Origin: Desulfobulbaceae bacterium UBA5628
Lineage (GTDB): Bacteria; Desulfobacterota; Desulfobulbia; Desulfobulbales; Desulfurivibrionaceae
Reading direction: 5' to 3'
Assembly (NCBI GenBank): GCA_002421565.1
Contig: DIKC01000048.1
Span: forward strand, 1 to 10,114
Length of the DNA stretch: 10,114 nt
Part shown: piece after piece, positions 1 through 5,825 of the stretch
Layout: every line of letters starts with the position of its first letter
How positions within the stretch are numbered: the stretch's first letter is position 1
Position numbers and translations under genes: made by a program
The notes under the pieces: generated by a model
Told to the model about the DNA's origin: nothing
Seen by the model: the letters and a program-made list of their open reading frames with translations, nothing else
Database searches by the model: none

Positions 1-412
1 CCCGGCAATGAAGAAGGTAGCGCAGGATCGGCAACTGGACCCAGGGGTTGACATGGCACTCGGAAGCGAGCCGGCCCTGGCGATCGATACTGAACTCCTT
101 GCCCAGACAGACCAGGATCAGCCGCTCCCCCACCAACCGGCCGCCGCTCCGCTCGGCGACTTGGGCAAAATCCAACTCCCGCACCTGCTCCTGCAAGCCG
201 GCCACCAGCTCCGCCTGCTCGTCGGCCAGGCTTCGGCGGGGAGCTAGCTCTCCGCCCAGGCCAGCCGCGCTTTCCCGATCCAGGGCCGGGCAGTCGGCCA
301 GCTTTTTTTCCCCCCGCAGCACTGCCGCCGCAAAGGCCAGGCAGGAAGGCAAATAGCACTGTCGGCAGTTGCTTTGGGGCAACAGCTTGTAAATGGTAAA
401 GAGATCAGCCAT
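1..412 (-). CDS. DUF3786 iron-sulfur protein, N-terminal 137 residues (runs off the left edge)
   Basis: The minus strand is open from an ATG at 412 to the window edge, giving 137 residues without a stop. Residues 1-41 form a small four-cysteine module with spacing C-x2-C-x4-C-x16-C (SNCRQCYLPSC, then ADCP), like the 4Fe-4S domain at the N-terminus of corrinoid/CO-dehydrogenase-type proteins. A linker rich in Ala, Glu and Leu follows. The visible end (GRLVGERL, GKEFSIDRQGRL, then HVNPWVQLPILRYLL) matches my memory of DUF3786, a domain common in anaerobic Desulfobacterota and of unknown biochemical role. The protein probably binds a 4Fe-4S cluster in the cytoplasm; nothing in the sequence gives a substrate. 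It is divergent from ald, with 65 bp between the two original start codons. The missing C-terminus would hold the rest of the DUF3786 domain. The family call is firm, the function unknown. Confidence 0.8.
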   Translation of the reverse strand, partial: MADLFTIYKLLPQSNCRQCYLPSCLAFAAAVLRGEKKLADCPALDRESAAGLGGELAPRRSLADEQAELVAGLQEQVRELDFAQVAERSGGRLVGERLILVCLGKEFSIDRQGRLASECHVNPWVQLPILRYLLHCR

Positions 413-477
413 AATCTTGCCATATTAACACAGCCGCTCCGGATTATGAATGAACAAAACCGCGGGAGTGAATGACG
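413..477. promoter_or_regulatory. Divergent intergenic region between the DUF3786 gene and the original ald start
   Basis: This 65-bp stretch separates two diverging start codons. On the minus strand a TG-T-TAATAT sequence (430-422) resembles an extended -10 box, but it lies only about 9 nt from the DUF3786 ATG, so a transcript from it would be nearly leaderless. On the plus strand TTAACA (425-430) is a possible -35, with no convincing -10 at normal spacing. GGGAG (464-468) is a good ribosome binding site 9 nt before the ATG at 478. I infer that this was the native ald promoter. It now reads into the truncated ald copy and the island. Confidence 0.4.
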
Positions 478-487
478 ATGATCATCG
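476..487. repeat. 12-bp perfect palindrome at the left end of the repeat
   Basis: CGATGATCATCG is its own reverse complement. It occupies exactly the first 12 bases of the direct repeat, covering the ald start codon. The same palindrome is at 4708-4719 in the right copy. The boundary of the duplication coincides with the edge of the palindrome. This could mark a recombination or cleavage site, or could simply reflect the codons ATG-ATC-ATC. Confidence 0.6.
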
Positions 488-540
488 GGGTACCCGGGGA
501 AATCAAGGATCATGAGTTTCGGGTGGGGTTGGTGCCGGCC
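476..540 (+). repeat. Left copy of the 65-bp direct repeat (ald 5' end) flanking the island
   Basis: These 65 bases match 4708-4772 at a constant offset of 4232 with no gaps. There are three substitutions: 492 A/G, 496 G/A and 529 T/C (left/right). Similarity stops abruptly on both sides: upstream of 476 and 4708, and after 540 and 4772, the sequences are unrelated. The repeat starts two bases before the ald ATG and spans the first 21 codons. Confidence 0.95.
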
Positions 541-558
541 CAAAAAACGCGCCCATAA
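478..558 (+). pseudogene. ald: Truncated 5' remnant of alanine dehydrogenase
   Basis: Starting at the ATG at 478 with GGGAG at 464-468 as ribosome binding site, the first 21 codons read MIIGVPGEIKDHEFRVGLVP plus Ala, the canonical Ald N-terminus. After 540 the sequence turns into island DNA. The frame continues for only five more codons (QKTRP) to a TAA at 556-558. Compared with the intact copy at 4710, two changes are synonymous (codons 5 and 18). One replaces Arg7 with Gly in the conserved PREIK segment, as expected for a copy no longer under selection. It may still be translated as a 26-residue leader peptide ahead of the island genes. Confidence 0.9.
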
Positions 559-572
559 CGCACAGATTTTTA

Positions 573-601
573 TTGACACGGTTGCCAATGAAAACTATCC
601 C
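573..601 (+). promoter_or_regulatory. Candidate sigma-70 promoter for the island operon
   Basis: A perfect -35 hexamer TTGACA (573-578) is followed, at the ideal 17-bp spacing, by TATCCC (596-601), a weak -10 box that keeps the important leading TA. It lies about 60 bp upstream of the methyltransferase start in AT-rich, non-coding sequence. The -35 is convincing, the -10 poor, so the promoter may be weak or need help. Confidence 0.45.
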
Positions 602-608
602 GTGATAG
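595..608. repeat. Small inverted repeat overlapping the candidate -10 box
   Basis: CTATC and GATAG are perfect inverted arms of 5 bp separated by CCGT. The element overlaps the -10 position of the candidate promoter, where an operator would be effective. Arms this short can occur by chance, and no regulator gene of the controller-protein type is visible in the island. Confidence 0.25.
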
Positions 609-661
609 CATCCTAGTGAACTGATTGTCCGTAATCTCTGCCAAAGTCGACCAAGGAAATA

Positions 662-3600
662 ATGAGCATTGCAACAGCGCATCAAACATTGTTGGCAAAA
701 CATGCTCACCCCCCGGAGGGGATGCATTTTTACGCATCGCCCGAAGAGATCACCATTGATCCGGATATCAGTGCTTATGCCCACCTTTTAAATCGAGCCT
801 GGGAAGACTTTCAGCTTGCCGGAGTCGTCTGTGTCGCCGGTATCCCAACCCTCTATCTCCGTTTTTTCTCCAAAATGCTCACACCGGAAGAGGCCGCCGA
901 ATGCCAACGGCAATTCTGGAACCAGGGCGTAGCAACAGTTCTTGTCTTGGTCGATCCCCAAAGTGTGCGCCTCTATTCCGGTCTGGCAACTCCGGCGAAA
1001 CCGGGGCAAGAGGAGCATGATCAAAGCCTGATCGAAGCCGTATCCCTGGCGGACTATTCCATCCGTATCCATGAAATTTATCACCAACTGGCCACGGGTC
1101 AGTATTACCGGAAACACCCTAAATTCGATGCAAAACAATCCGTTGACGCCTATCTGCTCAACAATCTGGCCGCTTTGCGCGACATTGTCACTGTCGGCCC
1201 CGATGGCCTGAGCAAATCCGAAGCCCACGCCTTTCTGGCCCGCGTCCTTTTTACCTGTTATTTGATTGACCGGGGTATTATCGACCTGGCCCACTACAAC
1301 TATTGCGCCTGTTCCCCCAGGGCAAAACTGGTTGACGTGCTGGAGCCGCTGAAGGGAAAAGAGGCCGCCGCCAAAAAAGTACTGTATCGGCTGTTTGATG
1401 ACCTCAAAGGGAAATTCAACGGCAGCATGTTCGATCAGAGCACCGAGGTTGAACGGGCTCGTATCCGAGACCGCCATATCGAACTCCTAGTGGATTTCTT
1501 GCGGGGCCACCAGGTAGAAAGCAGACAGCTCTCTCTTGGGTTCTGGGCCTACGATTTTCGGTGGATTCCGGTTGAAACCATCAGCGCCATCTATGAGGAG
1601 TTCCTTGCCGGGGAGGACCAGGAGGGCAAACACCAGTCCGGAGCCTTCTACACCCCGAGATTTCTGGCGGAAACGGTCATCGATGTTGCCGTTCAGGGAG
1701 ATCCGGCCTGGGACACGAAACGATACCTTGATCCGGCCTGTGGTTCCGGAATTTTTCTGGTCGCTCTGTTCAACCGCTTGGCGAGCCGCTGGCTGGCAAG
1801 CCATCCAAAACACACATACAAAGAAAAAGCCGATGCCCTGCTGGGGATCATGCGCGATCAACTGTGCGGCATCGATATTCATCCCACGGCCTGCCGTATC
1901 TCCTGTTTCAGTCTTTATCTGGCCTTCCTGGATCGTTTTGATCCCCGCGATATTGTCAGCTATGTGGAACGGACCGGTCGGAAACTACCCCGCATTCTGT
2001 TGAATGACGAAGATGCCACGCCCGAACCGGAGTTTCCTGTTATCAGGCGGGACAACTTTCTTGATCCTTCCCGGCTATTGGGGCGGTTCGCATTGGGGCG
2101 GTTCGGATATGTAATCGGCAATCCCCCCTGGCATGGACGAGGAAGCAAGCAGATCGCCCAGGATTTTGTACAAGCGATCCCGCAATATCTGGAATCGCAA
2201 GGAAGAGCTTGTGTCTTGCTGCCCGCCAAAATCCTCTTCAACCGAACGGCTAATAAATTTCAGCACCAATGGCTATCAACGGTCACCCTGGAAAAAGTCG
2301 TCCAGTTGGCGGATTACAGTTTTATCCTTTTTAAAAATGCGCTTTGCCCCAGTATTATCGCCCGATTCACCGCCGCGCCTCCGGAAATTGCCTCCCACCA
2401 AGTAGATTATGAAACCCCCAAGGTCAGGAAGATTGATTTTCGTAATGGCATAATCCCGGTCGCACCGGGAGACCGGAAGCGTATTGCGCTCCGTGAACTG
2501 CTGCATGATGCCAAAGCAAACAAAGCGTCTATCGTCTGGAAGCGGAATCTCTGGGGGACGCCCAAGGATAATGCCTTTTTGCGGCATCTGCTGGAAATGC
2601 CTTCTCTAGGCGATATAGCAGGCCCGCCGAGAGAAAAAAAACGCTGGATAAAGGGGCAAGGTTTTCAGCCAGAAACCAAGAAAGAGCGTTTGCAGCCCAA
2701 GCAACCGTGGTGGGGGCCGACAGATCTGTTTCTGGCGGCCAAAAAGGAGATACACGGGCTTTTTTTATTTTCTAGTGATTGCAATCCGATAGAAAATAGT
2801 TTCCCAAAACTACGTAGATCTCCAAACCGGAAAATATTTTCCCCACCGCTGGTTTTGATCAGCCAAGGAATTGGCAAAGGAGCCATGCCTAAAGTTGCTT
2901 ATTGCGACTTCCCAGTCCTTTTTCAACATGCTCTGCAATCCATTGCCGGACCCGCTAAAGACGAAAACCTTCTCCTCTTTTTGGCTTCGTATCTGCGATC
3001 AAAGTTAGCTCACTACTTCCTGTTCCATACATCTGCTAATTGGGGCACGGAACGGGATAGAGTCAACCTGGAGGAATTACTTCGTCTGCCTTTTCCGCTT
3101 CCCGGGACCGAGGAGGCACCACCTGACGCGGCGAAAATAGTTAGCGACGTTGCCCAAAAGGCGCGGGCGGTAAAGAAGAAAATTGAAGAGGACGCAAGAA
3201 ACACCCGCGTAGCCGGTGAGTTCCGCCTTACCGGCGAACGCCGGGAAAAATTGGCCGATCGCAGGCAAAAGATGGTTGAAGACTTGCAGGCCGAAGTTGA
3301 ACCGCTGATTTACCGGTACTTCGATCTCATCGAGCAGGAAATCATCCTGATTGAAGACACGGTGGAGATTTTCATCAAGAGCGCCACCCCGCACCGGCTG
3401 GAAACCCTCACTCCCGCCCAGGAATTCATTTACCAGAACAGCCTGCCGGTTTATCGGGCGGGGCTGGCCCCATATGCCGGGGCTATTGCCGGCACCCTGA
3501 ACGATTGGGCGGCGCGGATACCCGACTCAGTCCGGGTTACCCCCTTTGGCGCTATTGATAAATCGAGGGGTTTGGCGATGGTCAGACTTGAACTGACCGC

Positions 3601-3853
3601 AGACCCTCAACCGTTCAAGGAAGAAAAATTGGCCACCGGTCTGGCGGAGGCACTGGAACAGTTGCAGGATACCGCCCGCCAAGCGGCCGGGAGGCTTGAT
3701 TACTTGCGCGGGGTGATCTGGTTTGACGAATCGTCTATCCGGATCATCAAGCCGGCCACGGTGGAATATTGGACCAGAACCGCCGCCCTAAACGACGCGG
3801 CGGAGATTTACGCCCGGATTGCCAAAGCTCGCCAGGAAAAACGGAGGGGTTGA
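662..3853 (+). CDS. Eco57I-type N6-adenine DNA methyltransferase of a two-gene restriction-like module
   Basis: This 1063-residue protein should transfer a methyl group from S-adenosylmethionine to adenine N6 in a specific DNA site. In order it shows: an N-terminal domain (about 1-300) of unknown role; GAFYTP (327-332); the AdoMet-binding motif I DPACGSGIFL (357-366); an acidic GIDIHP (403-408); and the catalytic motif IV NPPW (487-490) in IGNPPW. A region at about 560-820 is probably the target-recognition domain. A charged helical segment follows (about 825-880, probably coiled coil), then a C-terminal domain. The order X, I, IV before the recognition domain is the gamma class used by Eco57I-like and type IIG enzymes. 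The N-terminus lacks a visible PD...(D/E)xK triad, so this is probably not a single-chain type IIG enzyme; the next gene supplies such a site. The start is supported by AAGGA at 653-657, slightly close to the ATG. PglX of BREX and DrmMI of DISARM are related methylases, but no BREX or DISARM partner is present here. Confidence 0.85.
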   Translation: MSIATAHQTLLAKHAHPPEGMHFYASPEEITIDPDISAYAHLLNRAWEDFQLAGVVCVAGIPTLYLRFFSKMLTPEEAAECQRQFWNQGVATVLVLVDPQSVRLYSGLATPAKPGQEEHDQSLIEAVSLADYSIRIHEIYHQLATGQYYRKHPKFDAKQSVDAYLLNNLAALRDIVTVGPDGLSKSEAHAFLARVLFTCYLIDRGIIDLAHYNYCACSPRAKLVDVLEPLKGKEAAAKKVLYRLFDDLKGKFNGSMFDQSTEVERARIRDRHIELLVDFLRGHQVESRQLSLGFWAYDFRWIPVETISAIYEEFLAGEDQEGKHQSGAFYTPRFLAETVIDVAVQGDPAWDTKRYLDPACGSGIFLVALFNRLASRWLASHPKHTYKEKADALLGIMRDQLCGIDIHPTACRISCFSLYLAFLDRFDPRDIVSYVERTGRKLPRILLNDEDATPEPEFPVIRRDNFLDPSRLLGRFALGRFGYVIGNPPWHGRGSKQIAQDFVQAIPQYLESQGRACVLLPAKILFNRTANKFQHQWLSTVTLEKVVQLADYSFILFKNALCPSIIARFTAAPPEIASHQVDYETPKVRKIDFRNGIIPVAPGDRKRIALRELLHDAKANKASIVWKRNLWGTPKDNAFLRHLLEMPSLGDIAGPPREKKRWIKGQGFQPETKKERLQPKQPWWGPTDLFLAAKKEIHGLFLFSSDCNPIENSFPKLRRSPNRKIFSPPLVLISQGIGKGAMPKVAYCDFPVLFQHALQSIAGPAKDENLLLFLASYLRSKLAHYFLFHTSANWGTERDRVNLEELLRLPFPLPGTEEAPPDAAKIVSDVAQKARAVKKKIEEDARNTRVAGEFRLTGERREKLADRRQKMVEDLQAEVEPLIYRYFDLIEQEIILIEDTVEIFIKSATPHRLETLTPAQEFIYQNSLPVYRAGLAPYAGAIAGTLNDWAARIPDSVRVTPFGAIDKSRGLAMVRLELTADPQPFKEEKLATGLAEALEQLQDTARQAAGRLDYLRGVIWFDESSIRIIKPATVEYWTRTAALNDAAEIYARIAKARQEKRRG
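3843..3847 (+). promoter_or_regulatory. Ribosome binding site that fixes the TTG start of the nuclease gene
   Basis: GGAGG at 3843-3847 lies inside the last codons of the methyltransferase gene, 7 nt before the TTG at 3855. It supports this TTG over an in-frame TTG at 3819, which has no such site and would place 36 bp of the gene deep inside the upstream reading frame. Confidence 0.75.
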
Positions 3854-3854
3854 T

Positions 3855-4475
3855 TTGGGCGCTGAGCAGGCCATTCCGCTTTTTCCCGCCGACGAAATAC
3901 CCTGGATTCTCGATACGGTGCTTTCTTGTGCCGGTGTGCTCCGTAAACGGCACGAAACAGAAAGGGAGGATGTGATTACCAACAGACTCTACAAGTTATT
4001 GAGAAAAGCGTTTCGCTCCGCCCCTTTTTCCCTTGCTCGGGAACATTCGGTTTTTGATGACAGCGACAAAGAGGGGGCAAGCGGCAGGATAGATATCAAT
4101 TTTATCTCTCCCCCCGGCGACGAAACCTATTTCGCTATTGAGGCCAAGCGTCTCCATGTAACCTTTCCGTCCGGCTGGCAATCTCTGGTTGGTGAATATA
4201 CCACCGGCGAACAAGGAATGATGTGCTTTGTCTCCGGCAAATACGCCCCTTTTCAGCGGGCGGCGGCCATGCTGGGATATGTCTTTGATGGTGATGTGGC
4301 GAAAGCCAGGGCCGGAATCTCAACCTCGGTCGACAATAACGCCGGGCGGTTGAAACTGGCGCCGCCTCATCGCTTGCAAAAATCCACGGTCCTGCCGGGC
4401 CAGGAGCTGGATGAAACGCGTCATAACCTGGACTCAAGAGAGTTCATCATCTATCACCTGCTGGTTTCCGTATGA
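3855..4475 (+). CDS. Small PD-(D/E)XK-fold nuclease, putative restriction partner of the methyltransferase
   Basis: A 206-residue protein starting at TTG, one base after the stop of the methyltransferase gene and with a strong GGAGG site, so the two are almost certainly translated in a coupled way. Its core is a textbook PD-(D/E)XK nuclease signature: GRIDI with Asp80, a 15-residue beta hairpin, then FAIEAKRL with Glu96 and Lys98, the metal-binding and catalytic residues. An upstream helix with Glu38 (REDVITNRLYKLL) fits the helix that often adds an acidic residue in this fold. Downstream, GEYTTGEQGMMCFVSGKY (113-130) probably forms the next core helix and strand. There is no signal peptide or membrane segment. 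I infer a DNA endonuclease that cuts unmethylated invading DNA under guidance of the neighbour's recognition domain. I do not recognise a named family, and a regulatory or repair nuclease cannot be excluded. Confidence 0.75.
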   Translation: MGAEQAIPLFPADEIPWILDTVLSCAGVLRKRHETEREDVITNRLYKLLRKAFRSAPFSLAREHSVFDDSDKEGASGRIDINFISPPGDETYFAIEAKRLHVTFPSGWQSLVGEYTTGEQGMMCFVSGKYAPFQRAAAMLGYVFDGDVAKARAGISTSVDNNAGRLKLAPPHRLQKSTVLPGQELDETRHNLDSREFIIYHLLVSV

Positions 4476-4585
4476 TGACGGAAATTTTTGCTTAGGGGTT
4501 TTCGCCATGCCGACACTGGAGTTCAAGGGCAAGCAGTTTGTTTATTCTCATCACCTGAGTGTTCCCTTTCGCGAGCTGAAGGTGA

Positions 4586-4699
4586 ATGCGAAAAAATCCC
4601 TGCTCGCCTCAACTGTGGGAGGAAGCGCAAGGAATGACGTTTATCCTGCTTATGGAAGACACTTGGAAAGACGACCTGGCAAAAGCCGGCGTTGCTTAG
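4586..4699 (+). pseudogene. Possible 3' end of a second lost gene at the deletion scar
   Basis: In the frame shifted by one from the Mod fragment, an open stretch of 37 codons ends SPQLWEEAQGMTFILLMEDT followed by WKDDLAKAGVA and a TAG at 4697-4699. The text after the loss of Mod similarity (about 4603) reads more like a real protein C-terminus in this frame than in the Mod frame. I infer an internal deletion that joined the Mod 5' end to the 3' end of a gene formerly downstream, perhaps the Res helicase-nuclease or the Mod C-terminus. The parent gene is not recognised, and a chance open frame cannot be ruled out. Confidence 0.3.
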
Positions 4700-4701
4700 G
4701 A
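4698..4701 (+). promoter_or_regulatory. Island-derived ribosome binding site of intact ald
   Basis: AGGA at 4698-4701 lies 8 nt before the ald ATG at 4710 and overlaps the TAG stop of the preceding remnant frame. It is not part of the repeat, since the native GGGAG stayed with the left copy at 464-468. The intact ald is thus translated from a site donated by island sequence. Confidence 0.6.
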
Positions 4702-4707
4702 CTGTTG

Positions 4708-4772
4708 CGATGATCATCGGGGTGCCCAGGGAAATCAAGGATCATGAGTTTCGGGTGGGGCTGGTGCCGGCC
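4708..4772 (+). repeat. Right copy of the 65-bp direct repeat (start of intact ald)
   Basis: Matches 476-540 in 62 of 65 positions without gaps and begins with the same 12-bp palindrome CGATGATCATCG (4708-4719). It covers the two bases before the ATG and the first 21 codons of the functional ald, and keeps the conserved Arg at codon 7. Confidence 0.95.
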
Positions 4773-5825
4773 GGGGCGCGGAGCCTAGTCGCAGGCGGCC
4801 ATCAAGTGGTGGTGGAGGCCGGGGCCGGGGCGGGCAGCGGCATCGGTGACGAGGATTACCGGGCGGCCGGGGCGGAAATCATGGCCGGAGCGGCCGAGGT
4901 GTACGGCCGGGCCGAAATGATCGTCAAGGTCAAGGAGCCGCTGCCCCCGGAATATCCTTATCTGCGGCCGGGGCTGATTATCTTTACCTATCTCCACCTG
5001 GCGCCGCTGCCGGAATTGACCAACGTGCTGCTGACCAGCGGGGTCACCGCCATTGCCTATGAAACCGTGGAAACGGCAGGGGGCCGGTTGCCCCTGCTGG
5101 CCCCGATGAGCCAGGTGGCCGGCCGGTTGGCGATCCAGGACGGAGCCCATTATCTGGAAAAGGAGCAGGGCGGGCGGGGGGTGCTGCTGGCCGGGGTGCC
5201 GGGAGTGGCGCCGGGCCGGGTGGCGATTCTCGGCAGCGGCACGGTGGCGGTCAACGCGGCCCAGATGGCGGTGGGGCTGGGGGCGGAAACCGCGATCATC
5301 GGCCGCAATCTTGCCAAAATGGCGGAACTGGACGCCCTCTTCCGGGGCCGTCCGCGGACCATCGCCGCCAATCCCCAGCATATCGAGGAACAAGTAATCC
5401 GGGCCGATCTGGTGATCGGGGCGGTGCTGTCGCCGGGGGCAGCGGCCCCCAAACTGATCAGCCGCGAACTGATCGCCAAAATGCAGCCCGGCGCGGTGCT
5501 GGTCGATGTCGCCATCGACCAGGGCGGCTGCGCGGAAACCTCCCGCCCCACCAGCCACTCGCAGCCGATCTTCACGGTGGACGGGGTGATTCACTATGGC
5601 GTCGCCAACATGCCGGGGGCGGTGCCCCGCACCTCCACCCTGGCCCTGACCAACGCCACCCTCCCCTATGTCCGCCGGCTTGCCGACCTCGGATTACCGG
5701 CGGCCCTCCGGCAAGATCCGGCCCTGGCCCGCGGCCTCAATGTGCTGGCCGGGGAACTTACCAACCAGCCGGTGGCCGAGGCCCAGGGGCTGCCCTGGCG
5801 GGAACCGGCCCTGGTCAGCGGCTAA
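4710..5825 (+). CDS. ald: Alanine dehydrogenase (NAD+)
   Basis: Catalyses reversible, NAD-dependent oxidative deamination of L-alanine to pyruvate and ammonium in the cytoplasm, linking amino-acid nitrogen with central carbon. From the ATG at 4710 the product has 371 residues, the family's normal length; a TTG at 4692 is rejected because the family begins MIIGVPREIK. Key residues are at canonical positions: Arg15 (EFRVGL), Lys75 (VKVKEP), His96 (TYLHLAP) and Asp270 (VDVAIDQGG). The Rossmann motif LGSGTVAVNAA starts at 174. The conserved SRPTSHSQP and HYGVANMPGAVPRTST stretches are intact. The gene is GC-rich like its right-hand neighbours. Its first 65 bases including the start codon are duplicated left of the island at 476. 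Its native promoter and ribosome binding site are now about 4.2 kb away, so expression must depend on island transcription or a new promoter. Its 3' end overlaps convergent selD by 11 nt. Confidence 0.95.
   Translation: MIIGVPREIKDHEFRVGLVPAGARSLVAGGHQVVVEAGAGAGSGIGDEDYRAAGAEIMAGAAEVYGRAEMIVKVKEPLPPEYPYLRPGLIIFTYLHLAPLPELTNVLLTSGVTAIAYETVETAGGRLPLLAPMSQVAGRLAIQDGAHYLEKEQGGRGVLLAGVPGVAPGRVAILGSGTVAVNAAQMAVGLGAETAIIGRNLAKMAELDALFRGRPRTIAANPQHIEEQVIRADLVIGAVLSPGAAAPKLISRELIAKMQPGAVLVDVAIDQGGCAETSRPTSHSQPIFTVDGVIHYGVANMPGAVPRTSTLALTNATLPYVRRLADLGLPAALRQDPALARGLNVLAGELTNQPVAEAQGLPWREPALVSG

Larger units (their letters stand above)
541..4707. mobile_element. Inserted restriction-modification-type island interrupting the ald 5' end
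   Basis: The segment lies between two direct copies of the ald 5' end and splits ald from its native upstream region. Its base composition is lower in GC than its neighbours: single 60-base lines in it count from 30 to 60 percent GC, against 60 to 73 percent in ald lines. It holds a promoter-like region, an adenine methyltransferase gene, a PD-(D/E)XK nuclease gene and fragments of a type III-like Mod gene. No integrase, transposase, terminal inverted repeat or tRNA is visible, so it is not a conventional transposon or self-integrating island. The structure resembles the insertions with long target duplications described for restriction-modification genes. Its own transfer mechanism cannot be read from the sequence. 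Confidence 0.8.
4507..4713 (+). pseudogene. 5' fragment of a type III-like Mod DNA methyltransferase
   Basis: From the ATG at 4507, with AGGGG (4493-4497) as ribosome binding site, the first 32 residues begin MPTLEFKGKQFVYSHHLSVP and end RELKVNAKKSL (to about 4602). This is the characteristic N-terminus of a family of site-specific adenine methyltransferases of type III-like restriction systems, which are normally many hundred residues long and continue toward a DPPY motif. Here the similarity stops after KKSL. The frame drifts through unrelated residues to a TGA at 4711-4713, which overlaps the ald start. Everything with the AdoMet and DPPY motifs is gone, so the gene cannot be functional. 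It shows the island once carried a second modification system or a larger cluster. The family call rests on memory of the N-terminal motif. Confidence 0.75.

Noticed and set aside
244..588. Minus-strand open frame overlapping the DUF3786 gene start and the ald fragment
   Set aside because: The frame at 412-1 has the four-cysteine motif and DUF3786 signature; this one crosses three unrelated regions and shows no motif.
3819..3854. Earlier TTG start for the nuclease gene
   Set aside because: No ribosome binding site precedes it; GGAGG at 3843-3847 is correctly spaced for the TTG at 3855.
541..4707. Island as a BREX or DISARM locus
   Set aside because: Only a related methyltransferase is present; no PglZ, BrxC, DrmA, DrmB or helicase genes are seen in the segment.
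4692..4709. TTG start of ald six codons upstream
   Set aside because: The family starts at MIIGVPREIK, and the upstream codons lie in island debris outside the repeat.
4785..5594. Minus-strand open frames inside ald
   Set aside because: Translation is His/Arg/Pro-rich shadow text; ald on the plus strand is full length with all catalytic residues.
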